Shown here in pieces: positions 29,600 through 36,332 of a stretch of DNA of 64,000 nt. The DNA is taken from contig NZ_CP087184.1 of the NCBI RefSeq assembly GCF_024749045.1, forward strand, positions 5,146,001 through 5,210,000. The letters run 5' to 3'. The notes under the pieces were generated by a model, which saw only the letters and a list, made by a program, of their open reading frames with translations, did not search any database and had not been told where the DNA came from. Within the stretch, counting starts at the first letter, position 1; the number at the start of each line of letters is the position of its first letter. Position numbers and translations under genes: made by a program. Source of the DNA: Pseudomonas sp. B21-028. GTDB lineage: Bacteria; Pseudomonadota; Gammaproteobacteria; Pseudomonadales; Pseudomonadaceae.

Positions 29600-29617
29600 A
29601 CCTGTTGATTCTGACAG
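29600..29617 (-). promoter_or_regulatory. CTGT-N8-ACAG palindrome at the head of the Tc A operon
   Basis: CTGT (29602-29605) and ACAG (29614-29617) are separated by eight bases; on the minus strand CTGTCAGA is followed by ATCA and ACAGG. It resembles, less perfectly, the copies before the TcB gene and the second TcC gene, with the same spacing. It lies within 10 bases of the GTG start and overlaps the ribosome site. Confidence 0.5.
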
Positions 29618-29770
29618 TCCCGACGAGCGGCTCGGCTTGGAGAGGAAAAAACCGCTTGACTACAGCGCCTTGCGCAACGGACTACAGATCCGCCAGAATC
29701 CGCCGGCTTGTGTGCCTTGGCTGTGCCCCGTAACTTGATTCGTGTCGCTGATATCCAGCGGTCGGGTTTA

Positions 29771-29967
29771 GTCGCCCGGGAGGTATAACGAAGTGCATAA
29801 GCATCATCCAGTCGGGTTCCCTATTCCCGTGCTTAATGGTGGCTGTGCGCAGGGCGCCCTCGGGCGCGCCGGTTCTTTCGTTATCCTCCCGGTCGACTAA
29901 CCTGCGTTCAGCCGCCACCCTCGTTTAGTCGCGAGTCGGTGGCAGCCCATTTAATGGATAACGAAAC
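29771..29967 (+). promoter_or_regulatory. Structured leader of the DUF6124 gene with anti-SD and anti-anti-SD segments
   Basis: Segment 1 (29771-29793, GTCGCCCGGGAGGTATAACG then AAG) is complementary to segment 2 (29875-29897, CTTTCGTTATCCTCCCGG then TCGAC) with one mismatch and one bulge. Segment 2 also pairs perfectly over 11 bases (TTTCGTTATCC, 29876-29886) with segment 3 (GGATAACGAAA, 29956-29966), which is the ribosome site of the DUF6124 gene. Between them are a long stem (29838-29853 with 29901-29916, 13 of 16 identical to complement), a GCGCC-CTCG-GGCGC hairpin (29854-29867), and a GCCACC/CTCG...CGAG/GGTGGC hairpin (29914-29943). The pairings are mutually exclusive, so this looks like a translational switch. 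Confidence 0.65.
29793..29900 (+). CDS. Leader ORF (35 residues) upstream of the DUF6124 gene
   Basis: A GTG at 29793 lies nine bases after GGGAGG (29778-29783) and opens 35 codons closed by TAA at 29898-29900. The peptide starts HKHHPVGFPIPVLNGGC and ends GSFVILPVD; it has no recognised domain. Its ribosome site is segment 1 of the leader switch, and its last codons run through segment 2 (the anti-SD). A ribosome translating it would therefore free the DUF6124 ribosome site. That makes a regulatory leader peptide more likely than a free-standing protein. Alternative: a chance ORF within a conserved RNA. Confidence 0.45.
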   Translation: MHKHHPVGFPIPVLNGGCAQGALGRAGSFVILPVD

Positions 29968-30336
29968 ATGATCAAACCAACACCCAATCCCCCGCACACC
30001 GACCCACTGTCCCCCCACGAAACCCTCGACCCCGCCAAGCTCGATCAAGCCGCTCAAAGAGCCCTGGACTACTACCTCAAGCCCGACAACGGCCAACCCG
30101 AGCAGAAAACCGCCAAACACCTGGACTACTTCATCGTCGCCCCCGACGCCGACCCCGAAGGCATGCTCGCGCACACTTACGAAACCTTCTGCTCGGTCAG
30201 CACGCTGATTCTGGATTTATCGGAAGATCTGGAAGGCGCCCCGCGCAACCTGGCCCTGGCGATTCACCAGATGGGCGAGATGGGGGTGTTGTTGCTGGAG
30301 AAGCTGCTGGACGGCGAAGAGAAGATCCAGCGCTGA
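29968..30336 (+). CDS. DUF6124 family protein
   Basis: The 122-residue acidic protein has a Pro-rich N-terminus (MIKPTPNPPHTDPLSPHETL), AAQRALDYYLKPDNGQPE, LDYFIVAPDADPEGMLAHTY, and two predicted helices with ETFCSVSTLILDLSEDLEG and LALAIHQMGEMGVLLLEKLL. I recognise this as the Pseudomonas-specific DUF6124 family, which has no known function. Other members, from memory, carry a similar leader. It is divergent from the Tc A operon and is followed by a REP pair. Confidence 0.85.
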   Translation: MIKPTPNPPHTDPLSPHETLDPAKLDQAAQRALDYYLKPDNGQPEQKTAKHLDYFIVAPDADPEGMLAHTYETFCSVSTLILDLSEDLEGAPRNLALAIHQMGEMGVLLLEKLLDGEEKIQR

Positions 30337-30358
30337 AGATCAGGATTCACGAAGGACT

Positions 30359-30448
30359 TGTGGGAGCGGGCTTGCTCGCGAAGAGGGCTGCACATTCAAT
30401 ATCGATGAAACTGGCCGACCGCTATCGCGAGCAGGCTCGCTCCCACAG
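30359..30448. repeat. REP pair, type A (inverted)
   Basis: TGTGGGAGCGGGCTTGCTCG at 30360 and ATCGCGAGCAGGCTCGCTCC near 30424 face each other across about 40 bases, between convergent DUF6124 and PilZ genes. Confidence 0.85.
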
Positions 30449-30510
30449 GGGATCGGCTCGCCCTCTCCCGTCATTGGTTGAAGTACATCTGTAAAAAGTC
30501 AGGTAAGGCA

Positions 30511-30870
30511 TCAAGCCGACGCCGGCAACGAGTGGAAACTGAAATAATGCTGCAGCGCACTGACCAGCTGGCTGTACTCCGGTGGCGCCCCATGGAGGCT
30601 GAAGCCGGCGTCGAAATGCTGTGGCGTCACGTCTTCGTGGCACCACAGGCAAGTGGCCTTCAGCTTGATGTTCCTCTGCGGCCCTTCGTCGGCGGGAATT
30701 TTCAGGTGCAGCTCAAAGTCTGCGCCAATCATCAACGGCAACGTGCTGATCAGCATCAGGCCATGTTCAGAAACGTTCCCCAGAAAACCGATGGGCCTGT
30801 CGTTGACGCCGTTGAACACTTTCAAGAAGCACGGCAGATCCTGCCGATCAATTCGACGCTTTTTGTACAT
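30511..30870 (-). CDS. PilZ domain protein (cyclic-di-GMP binding)
   Basis: The protein (119 residues from ATG 30868-30870; a TTG start at 30897 would add nine) carries both PilZ ligand motifs: R-x-x-x-R as R5-R6-I-D-R9 (KKRRIDRQDLP) and N-x-S-x-x-G as N32-V-S34-E-H-G37 (GNVSEHGLML). It should bind cyclic-di-GMP. Neither start has a clear Shine-Dalgarno sequence. No output domain is fused, so it probably acts on a partner. The diguanylate cyclase gene four kilobases away is a possible source of ligand. Confidence 0.85.
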   Translation of the reverse strand: MYKKRRIDRQDLPCFLKVFNGVNDRPIGFLGNVSEHGLMLISTLPLMIGADFELHLKIPADEGPQRNIKLKATCLWCHEDVTPQHFDAGFSLHGAPPEYSQLVSALQHYFSFHSLPASA

Positions 30871-31141
30871 GTCTTGTATCGCTTTTTCCAGCCCCAAACA
30901 GAGGCCAACCCAATGCTTCGGAACGAGCCCAAGCCAGCCCGCTCTCCCCGATCCCGGTGCCAGACGCCCGTAAGCGCCTTGAGCCTGCTCCTGCCGGTCA
31001 CAGGTGTTGCCTCGCGATTAGAGAATCTGCTCTAGCCACGAGTTGTACAAATATAGCTCAAGCCTGGACAGAAGCCAGTCCCCAGCGATGCCGCTCCTCG
31101 GCTGGGAAATATTCCCAGACGCGGCTTCGCTGCGGTGGCGA
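30871..31141. other. Intergenic region before the PilZ gene
   Basis: The stretch between the PilZ start and the lipoprotein stop holds only a near-palindrome CTGGGAAATATTCCCAG (about 31105-31121). No gene or clear promoter is seen. Confidence 0.3.
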
Positions 31142-31516
31142 TCACAATGCAGTCGGGCGGACCGCCGTGGCGCTACGGGTCGGGTAGTGCCCCAGGCTTT
31201 CAAGGGTTTCGAGCCGGGCACGGGCGCGGAAGGCGTATTCGCTGGTGGGGTATTGGGTAATGATGAACTGGTAGGTCTGCGCCGCGTCGACGAAGAGTTT
31301 CTGCCGCTCCAGGCACTGGCCGCGCAGCATCGAGACTTCCGGCTGCATATAGCGGCGGGCCCGGCTGGCGCGGTCGACCTGGGACAGTTCGAGCATCACC
31401 TGTTCGCAATTGCCACGGTCATAGGCTTTGTAGGCCAGGTTCATGTGATGGTTCATCGACCACCGGGTGCAGCCCGTGACACTCAGGGCCAGGGCAATAA
31501 AAAGCACGAATCGCAT
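31142..31516 (-). CDS. TPR-like lipoprotein
   Basis: The 124-residue protein starts MRFVLFIALALSVTGCTRWS at ATG 31514-31516 behind AGGAGA. Hydrophobic residues 4-13 and a lipobox-like VTGC point to lipid attachment at Cys16. The rest forms helical pairs of the tetratricopeptide kind: HMNLAYKAYDRGNCEQVMLE, EVSMLRGQCLERQKLFVDAA and YQFIITQYPTSEYAFRARAR. It would sit in the periplasm on a membrane. Partner and role are unknown. Confidence 0.8.
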   Translation of the reverse strand: MRFVLFIALALSVTGCTRWSMNHHMNLAYKAYDRGNCEQVMLELSQVDRASRARRYMQPEVSMLRGQCLERQKLFVDAAQTYQFIITQYPTSEYAFRARARLETLESLGHYPTRSATAVRPTAL

Positions 31517-31597
31517 GGGAAGGTTCTCCTGTCTTGAGCGCTGTATCGGCCTGAGTGGAAAAATCTTCAACCCTATATATGGCACCGGGCTTGCTCC

Positions 31598-31803
31598 TGT
31601 GGCGAGGGGATTGTGGCGAGGGGATTCATCCCCGCTGGGGCGCGAAGCGGCCCCAAAGTGGCCGACTCAATTCTGCCTGATGCACCGAGTGGTCTGGTTT
31701 TAGGGCTGCTTCGCAGCCCAGCGGGGATAAATCCCCTCGCCACAGATACATCCCCTCACCACAGATAAATCCCATTGCCTCAGATGAATTCTCATGGCCA
31801 CAG
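31598..31803. repeat. Type B palindromic repeat with duplicated arms
   Basis: The left end carries GTGGCGAGGGGATT twice in tandem (31599-31640). The right end carries GATAAATCCCCTCGCCACA followed by further degraded units (GATACATCCCCTCACCACA, GATAAATCCCATTGCCTCA, GATGAATTCTCATGGCCACA). The core has GGGGCGCGAAGCGGCCCC, CCTGATGCACCGAG and GGGCTGCTTCGCAGCCC. It lies between the lipoprotein and pyk starts. Confidence 0.88.
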
Positions 31804-31945
31804 GAGTGTGTGTAGGCCAGAGAGGTGTGAAAATCTTCGGGAATGTTCATTTCGAAAAAGAAACGAATAAGTAGTGCACATGAACAATGACTACACCCAA
31901 AGACCATAGTAGCCTTCGCTGGCGCTTGAACTTGAGGAGTCTTGC
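31804..31945 (+). promoter_or_regulatory. Upstream region of pyk
   Basis: These bases hold the only non-repeat sequence before pyk and presumably its promoter; I do not see a convincing HexR site (TTGT-N7/8-ACAA). GAGGAG precedes the ATG by eight bases. Confidence 0.35.
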
Positions 31946-33397
31946 ATGTCCGTCCGTCGCACCAAAATCGTCGCTACCCTTGGCCCGGCCAGTAATTCGC
32001 CGGAAGTTCTCGAACAGCTGATTCTGGCTGGCCTGGACGTTGCCCGTCTGAACTTTTCCCACGGCACCCCCGACGAGCACAAGGCTCGTGCCAAGCTGGT
32101 GCGCGACCTCGCCGCCAAGCACGGCCGCTTCGTTGCCCTGCTGGGTGACCTGCAAGGCCCCAAGATCCGTATCGCCAAATTCGCCAACAAGCGCATCGAG
32201 CTGAAGATCGGTGACACCTTCACCTTCTCCACCAGTCATCCGCTGACCGAAGGCAACCAGCAGGTGGTCGGCATCGACTACCCGGACCTGGTCAAGGACT
32301 GCGGCGTGGGCGACGAGCTGCTGCTCGACGACGGTCGCGTGGTGATGCGCGTCGACACCGCTACCGCCACCGAACTGGTCTGCACCGTGACCATCGGCGG
32401 CCCGCTGTCGGACCATAAAGGCATCAACCGTCGCGGCGGCGGCCTGACGGCACCGGCCCTGACAGAAAAAGACAAGGCCGACATCAAGCTGGCCGCGGAA
32501 ATGGAAGTCGACTATCTGGCCGTGTCCTTTCCCCGCGACGCCGCCGACATGGAATACGCCCGTCAACTGCGCGACGAAGCCGGCGGTACCGCCTGGCTGG
32601 TGGCGAAGATCGAGCGCGCCGAAGCCGTGGCCGACGACGAAACCCTCGACGGCCTGATCAAGGCGTCCGACGCCGTGATGGTGGCCCGTGGCGACCTCGG
32701 CGTGGAAATCGGCGACGCCGAGCTGGTGGGCATCCAGAAGAAGATCATCCTGCACGCACGCCGCCACAATAAAGCGGTGATCGTGGCGACCCAGATGATG
32801 GAGTCGATGATCCAGAACCCGATGCCGACCCGCGCCGAAGTGTCCGACGTAGCCAACGCCGTGCTCGACTACACCGATGCCGTGATGCTCTCGGCCGAAA
32901 GCGCCGCCGGCCAATACCCGCTCGAAGCGGTGCAAGCCATGGCACGTATCTGTATAGGCGCGGAAAAGCACCCGACCGGCAAGACCTCCAGCCATCGTAT
33001 CGGCAAGACTTTCGAGCGCTGCGACGAAAGCATCGCCCTGGCAACGATGTACACCGCCAACCACTTCCCGGGCGTGAAGGCGATCATCGCCCTGACCGAA
33101 AGTGGCTACACGCCGCTGATCATGTCGCGCATCCGTTCTTCGGTGCCGATCTACGCGTTCTCCCCGCACCGCGAAACCCAGGCCCGTGCCGCCATGTTCC
33201 GTGGCGTCTACACCGTGCCGTTCGACCCGGCCGCCCTGCAACCGGGCGAGGTCAGCCAGGCGGCGGTGGACGAGTTGGTCAAGCGCGGCGTGGTGCAGAC
33301 CGGTGACTGGGTCATCCTGACCAAGGGCGACAGCTACCACACCATCGGCGGCACCAACGGGATGAAGATCCTGCACGTCGGCGACCCGATGGTCTGA
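31946..33397 (+). CDS. pyk: Pyruvate kinase (type II, PykA-like)
   Basis: Pyruvate kinase converts phosphoenolpyruvate and ADP to pyruvate and ATP. The 483-residue protein begins MSVRRTKIVATLGPASNSPE, with the substrate-binding RLNFSHG, the active-site block VDYLAVSFPRD and WLVAKIERAEAVADDETLDG, MVARGDLGVEI and ATQMMESMIQNPMPTRAEVS DVANAVLDYTDAVMLSAESA. The last quarter is the allosteric domain. Sequence and position, upstream of the reductase/GGDEF/fumarase genes, correspond to P. aeruginosa pykA as I recall. A terminator follows. Confidence 0.96.
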   Translation: MSVRRTKIVATLGPASNSPEVLEQLILAGLDVARLNFSHGTPDEHKARAKLVRDLAAKHGRFVALLGDLQGPKIRIAKFANKRIELKIGDTFTFSTSHPLTEGNQQVVGIDYPDLVKDCGVGDELLLDDGRVVMRVDTATATELVCTVTIGGPLSDHKGINRRGGGLTAPALTEKDKADIKLAAEMEVDYLAVSFPRDAADMEYARQLRDEAGGTAWLVAKIERAEAVADDETLDGLIKASDAVMVARGDLGVEIGDAELVGIQKKIILHARRHNKAVIVATQMMESMIQNPMPTRAEVSDVANAVLDYTDAVMLSAESAAGQYPLEAVQAMARICIGAEKHPTGKTSSHRIGKTFERCDESIALATMYTANHFPGVKAIIALTESGYTPLIMSRIRSSVPIYAFSPHRETQARAAMFRGVYTVPFDPAALQPGEVSQAAVDELVKRGVVQTGDWVILTKGDSYHTIGGTNGMKILHVGDPMV

Positions 33398-33414
33398 GTG
33401 TCCCGCTGAAAGAT

Positions 33415-33450
33415 AAAAGCCCTGCCATGTGAATGGCGGGGCTTTTTTTT
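33415..33450 (+). terminator. Terminator after pyk
   Basis: AGCCCTGCCAT-GTGA-ATGGCGGGGCT forms an 11-pair stem (one G-T) followed by eight T residues. Confidence 0.93.
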
Positions 33451-33469
33451 ACTTTGCCTGGGCGGACGC

Positions 33470-33682
33470 CATCGCGAGCAGGCTCGCTCCCACAGTGGAT
33501 CTGCGGCGTACGCAGCATCTACAGACATCACCCGACTCTGTGGGAGCCGGGCTTGCCCGCGAAGGCGGCGGTACATTCAACCTCTCAGTGACAGATCCAC
33601 CGCTATCGCGAGCAAGCCCGCTCCCACAGTGAATCTGCGAAATACCACAAGACCCTGTGGGAGCGAGCCTGCTCGCGATAGC
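33470..33682. repeat. Cluster of four type A REP units (two inverted pairs)
   Basis: ATCGCGAGCAGGCTCGCTCC (33471), TGTGGGAGCCGGGCTTGCCC (33540), ATCGCGAGCAAGCCCGCTCC (33604) and TGTGGGAGCGAGCCTGCTCG (33656) alternate in orientation. They fill the gap between the pyk terminator and the convergent reductase gene. Confidence 0.88.
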
Positions 33683-33688
33683 GGTAGC

Positions 33689-34636
33689 TCAGCCCCCGTC
33701 GCCCTCACGGGTAAGAAAAACATCCGCCAGCAACTGATTACGCGGCAAGCCGGCCAGGTAGAGGCGTTTGGCGAAGGCTTCGACCCGCTCGGGGTGGCCG
33801 CAGGCCAGGGCCTGGGTGTGTCGGGAGGCCAGCCGCAGTTGCGCCAGGGCTGAAGGGGCCTCGACCGAGGTCAGCAGTTGAACGCTGAGTTGCGGGTACT
33901 TGGCGGCCAGCGCCGCCAGGGGTTTGCCCAGGTAATGCCCGCTGGCGTCATGGGCGACATGCACAAGATGAATCGCCCCTCGATGCTGCTGGCGCAGGGC
34001 TTCGCGCAGGATGCCGAACAACGGCCCCAACCCGGTACCGGCGGCCAGCAGCCACAGCGGCCTGTCGTGCCAGGCTGGATCGTAATGCAGCGCACCGCCG
34101 CGCAGTTCACCCAGGCGGATGGGGTCCCCCACGTTCAGGGAGCGAGCCCTGTCGACAAATTGCCCGGGCTGGCGGCAGTCGAGGTGAAATTCCAGGAAAC
34201 GGTCTTCCTCCGGCAGGCTCGCCAGGGAATAGGGTCGGGCGACGTCACCAAGCCACAGCACCAGGTGTTGCCCGGCCTGGTAACGCAGCGCCCGTTCAGG
34301 GCTGACGCGCAAACGCAGCACGTCGGGCCCCAGCCAGTCCGCCGCCACTACCTGGGCCGCCTGACCGTCGCGCTGCGGATCGAACGTGTGGATCCGCACA
34401 TCCTCGACTACCTGGCACTGACAGGCCAGCCGCCAGCCCTGATCGCGCTGCGTCGGGCTCAAGGCATCGGGCCGAGCGTCGCGCACATCGCCGCCGGTGC
34501 ATTGCACTAGGCAGGCATGGCAACTGCCGGCGCGGCAACTGTAGGGCACCGGCACCCCGGACTGATTCAACGCGTCCAACAGGTTACTGCCGGGCGCGAC
34601 GGTCCATTGCCGGCCGGCGACCGTCAGTTCAGGCAT
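33689..34636 (-). CDS. 2Fe-2S ferredoxin / NAD(P)H reductase
   Basis: The 315-residue flavoprotein has an N-terminal plant-type ferredoxin domain with cluster ligands in CRAGSCHACLVQC and a fourth Cys in GWRLACQC. An FNR module follows, with the FAD motif RPYSLASLP and the NAD(P) motif AAGTGLGPLFGILR. It would pass electrons from NAD(P)H through FAD to the cluster. GGGAGAG precedes the ATG (34634-34636), which overlaps the stop of the upstream GGDEF gene by eight bases. In P. aeruginosa, PA4331 occupies this place as I recall. The partner oxygenase or acceptor is unknown. Confidence 0.9.
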   Translation of the reverse strand: MPELTVAGRQWTVAPGSNLLDALNQSGVPVPYSCRAGSCHACLVQCTGGDVRDARPDALSPTQRDQGWRLACQCQVVEDVRIHTFDPQRDGQAAQVVAADWLGPDVLRLRVSPERALRYQAGQHLVLWLGDVARPYSLASLPEEDRFLEFHLDCRQPGQFVDRARSLNVGDPIRLGELRGGALHYDPAWHDRPLWLLAAGTGLGPLFGILREALRQQHRGAIHLVHVAHDASGHYLGKPLAALAAKYPQLSVQLLTSVEAPSALAQLRLASRHTQALACGHPERVEAFAKRLYLAGLPRNQLLADVFLTREGDGG

Positions 34637-35750
34637 CGACACTCTCCCAGGCGGCGGCACATCGATTCCGGCCGTCTCGCTTGGCACGGTACAAGGCCTG
34701 GTCGGCACGTTGCAACGCGCTGTCCAGATCATCGTCCATTTCCAACAGTGTCATGCCCGCCGACAGGCTGAGGGCCCCCACCCGTAGACCGGTCAACTCG
34801 ACGGCGGCAAACGCCAGGCGCAACCGCTCGCAACAAGCGGTCAGGCGCGCGGGGTCACAGGCGGGCAGGAGCATGACGAACTCTTCGCCGCCATAGCGCG
34901 CCAACACATCGCCTTCACGCAGGCAGGCCGTGGCAACGCTGGCGAAGGCCTGGAGCACCTGGTCGCCGGCAGCGTGGCCGTGCAGGTCGTTGATGCGTTT
35001 GAAATGGTCAAGATCGATCAAGGCCAGGCCATGGGCCATGTCCGGCTTGAGCGTGTTGAGTTCACGGGACGCCAGGCGCAGGAAATGCCGGCGATTGAAC
35101 AGGCCGGTCAGTTCGTCGGTGGCCACCAGGTCTTCGAGCTGGCGCATCATGCCGCGCAGAGTGTCCTGGTGCGCCTGCAAGGCAAACCGTCGTTGACGCA
35201 TGCGCTGGCGCGACGTCTGGACATAGCGGGCGTACAGCACCAGCCACACCAGCACGATAAACAGCACGCACACCTGCAAGCCGGCCAGCGTGGGGTCGGA
35301 AAGCCGGAAGAACCAGGCGTCCCATAAGGTGAGGCCGGTGAAACTGAAGAACACCAGCATCGCGCAACGCACAAAAGCCCGGCGCGACAGATGAAACAGC
35401 CCGAACAGCAGGATCAGTACATAGAACACCAGGAACAGGCCCCGGGCCTGGTCCAGGTGCCCCATCATCCAGGTCTGCCAGCCCAGGCCGATCAGGACTT
35501 GCACTTCGGTGAGACTGGGGTCGGCGAAACGCAGGTTGCGACCGCTGATGAACACTGCAAACAGCGCACCCTGGCACAGCACCACCAAGGCGCTGCCGAT
35601 GATGACGCCGCGTAACGAGTCGAGGTAATGCCCACTGAAAAATGCCAGCCACAACAACACCAGCGCCAGCGCGTAAGTCGCGGCCGCCAGGGCGAAGCGT
35701 TTGAGCAGGAGACGTTGAATGGCGTTATGGGTCAATCGTTGACTCACCAT
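34629..35750 (-). CDS. sadC: Membrane GGDEF diguanylate cyclase, SadC-like by position
   Basis: The 373-residue protein has five to six membrane helices (about 19-176), a short coil and a GGDEF domain. The active site reads GGEEF (287-291) and is intact. R278-E-G-D281, five residues upstream, is an RxxD product-inhibition site. It should make cyclic-di-GMP at the inner membrane. The pyk / reductase / GGDEF / fumarase order matches PA4329-PA4333, where PA4332 is sadC. SadC is longer in P. aeruginosa as I recall, so the name rests on synteny. The ATG 35748-35750 lacks a good ribosome site. Confidence 0.82.
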   Translation of the reverse strand: MVSQRLTHNAIQRLLLKRFALAAATYALALVLLWLAFFSGHYLDSLRGVIIGSALVVLCQGALFAVFISGRNLRFADPSLTEVQVLIGLGWQTWMMGHLDQARGLFLVFYVLILLFGLFHLSRRAFVRCAMLVFFSFTGLTLWDAWFFRLSDPTLAGLQVCVLFIVLVWLVLYARYVQTSRQRMRQRRFALQAHQDTLRGMMRQLEDLVATDELTGLFNRRHFLRLASRELNTLKPDMAHGLALIDLDHFKRINDLHGHAAGDQVLQAFASVATACLREGDVLARYGGEEFVMLLPACDPARLTACCERLRLAFAAVELTGLRVGALSLSAGMTLLEMDDDLDSALQRADQALYRAKRDGRNRCAAAWESVDA

Positions 35751-35902
35751 GGGAAAGGAAACTGACAGGAGGCGTCCTACGCTACAGGCCAGACGCCACT
35801 TTAGTGGCGTGTAGGACAAATGACCATTCAATTCTGGAGCAGAAAAATGGCGTCAAAGCAATGACCCATATTGACGCAGTGTTCATTGCCCGACGCACAC
35901 CC

Positions 35903-36189
35903 CTGTGCTGAGGGATTTATCTGCGGCAAGAGAATTTATCTGTGACTAGAAGATTTATCTGTGGTTAGAGGATTTATTTGTGGCGAGGGGATTTATCCCC
36001 GCTGGGCTGCGAAGCAGACCTAAAAGCTGCCGCTGCGGTGTGCCAGGTTAATGTGTACCCATCATTTAGGGCCGCTTCGCAGCCCAGCGGGGATAAATCC
36101 CCTCGCCACAGACAAATTCTGTTGCCACAGATAAATCCTATTGCCACAGATAAATCCCCTCGCCACAGGGGCTGCTTGCTCCCACAGGG
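35903..36189. repeat. Type B palindromic repeat with arms multiplied to 5 and 4 units
   Basis: On the left, about 19-base units end in GATTTATCT: GTGCTGAGGGATTTATCT, GCGGCAAGAGAATTTATCT, GTGACTAGAAGATTTATCT, GTGGTTAGAGGATTTATTT, then the standard GTGGCGAGGGGATTTATCC. On the right the standard arm is followed by GACAAATTCTGTTGCCACA, GATAAATCCTATTGCCACA and GATAAATCCCCTCGCCACA. The core spans GGGCTGCGAAGCAG to GGGCCGCTTCGCAGCCC. It fills most of the 580-base gap between the GGDEF gene and fumarase. Confidence 0.88.
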
Positions 36190-36202
36190 TGTCCGCCTGC
36201 GA

Positions 36203-36208
36203 TATACT
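36203..36208 (+). promoter_or_regulatory. Candidate -10 box for fumarase
   Basis: TATACT matches the sigma70 -10 well and sits 125 bases before the fumarase ATG. The matching -35 region (TCCCAC, 17 bases upstream) is poor and lies in a REP-type end (TTGCTCCCACAGG), so an activator or another promoter may be involved. Confidence 0.4.
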
Positions 36209-36332
36209 GCCGCGCCTTTTTAGCGTCGCGCCAGCATGCCCGGCGTGTCTTAAGAGGTGCCGTCCGTCGACCGATGCACCCAAACGAACGGTACCTTATT
36301 GAATGTTCCCGTCTTAGAGAGGAGCGCGACTC

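Noticed and set aside
29682..29918. 78-codon ORF on the minus strand between the Tc A operon and DUF6124
   Set aside because: It overlaps the structured leader and the better-supported plus-strand leader ORF; I see no ribosome site and read it as a shadow.
31804..31945. HexR operator upstream of pyk
   Set aside because: No TTGT-N7/8-ACAA match was found, although HexR control would be biologically plausible.
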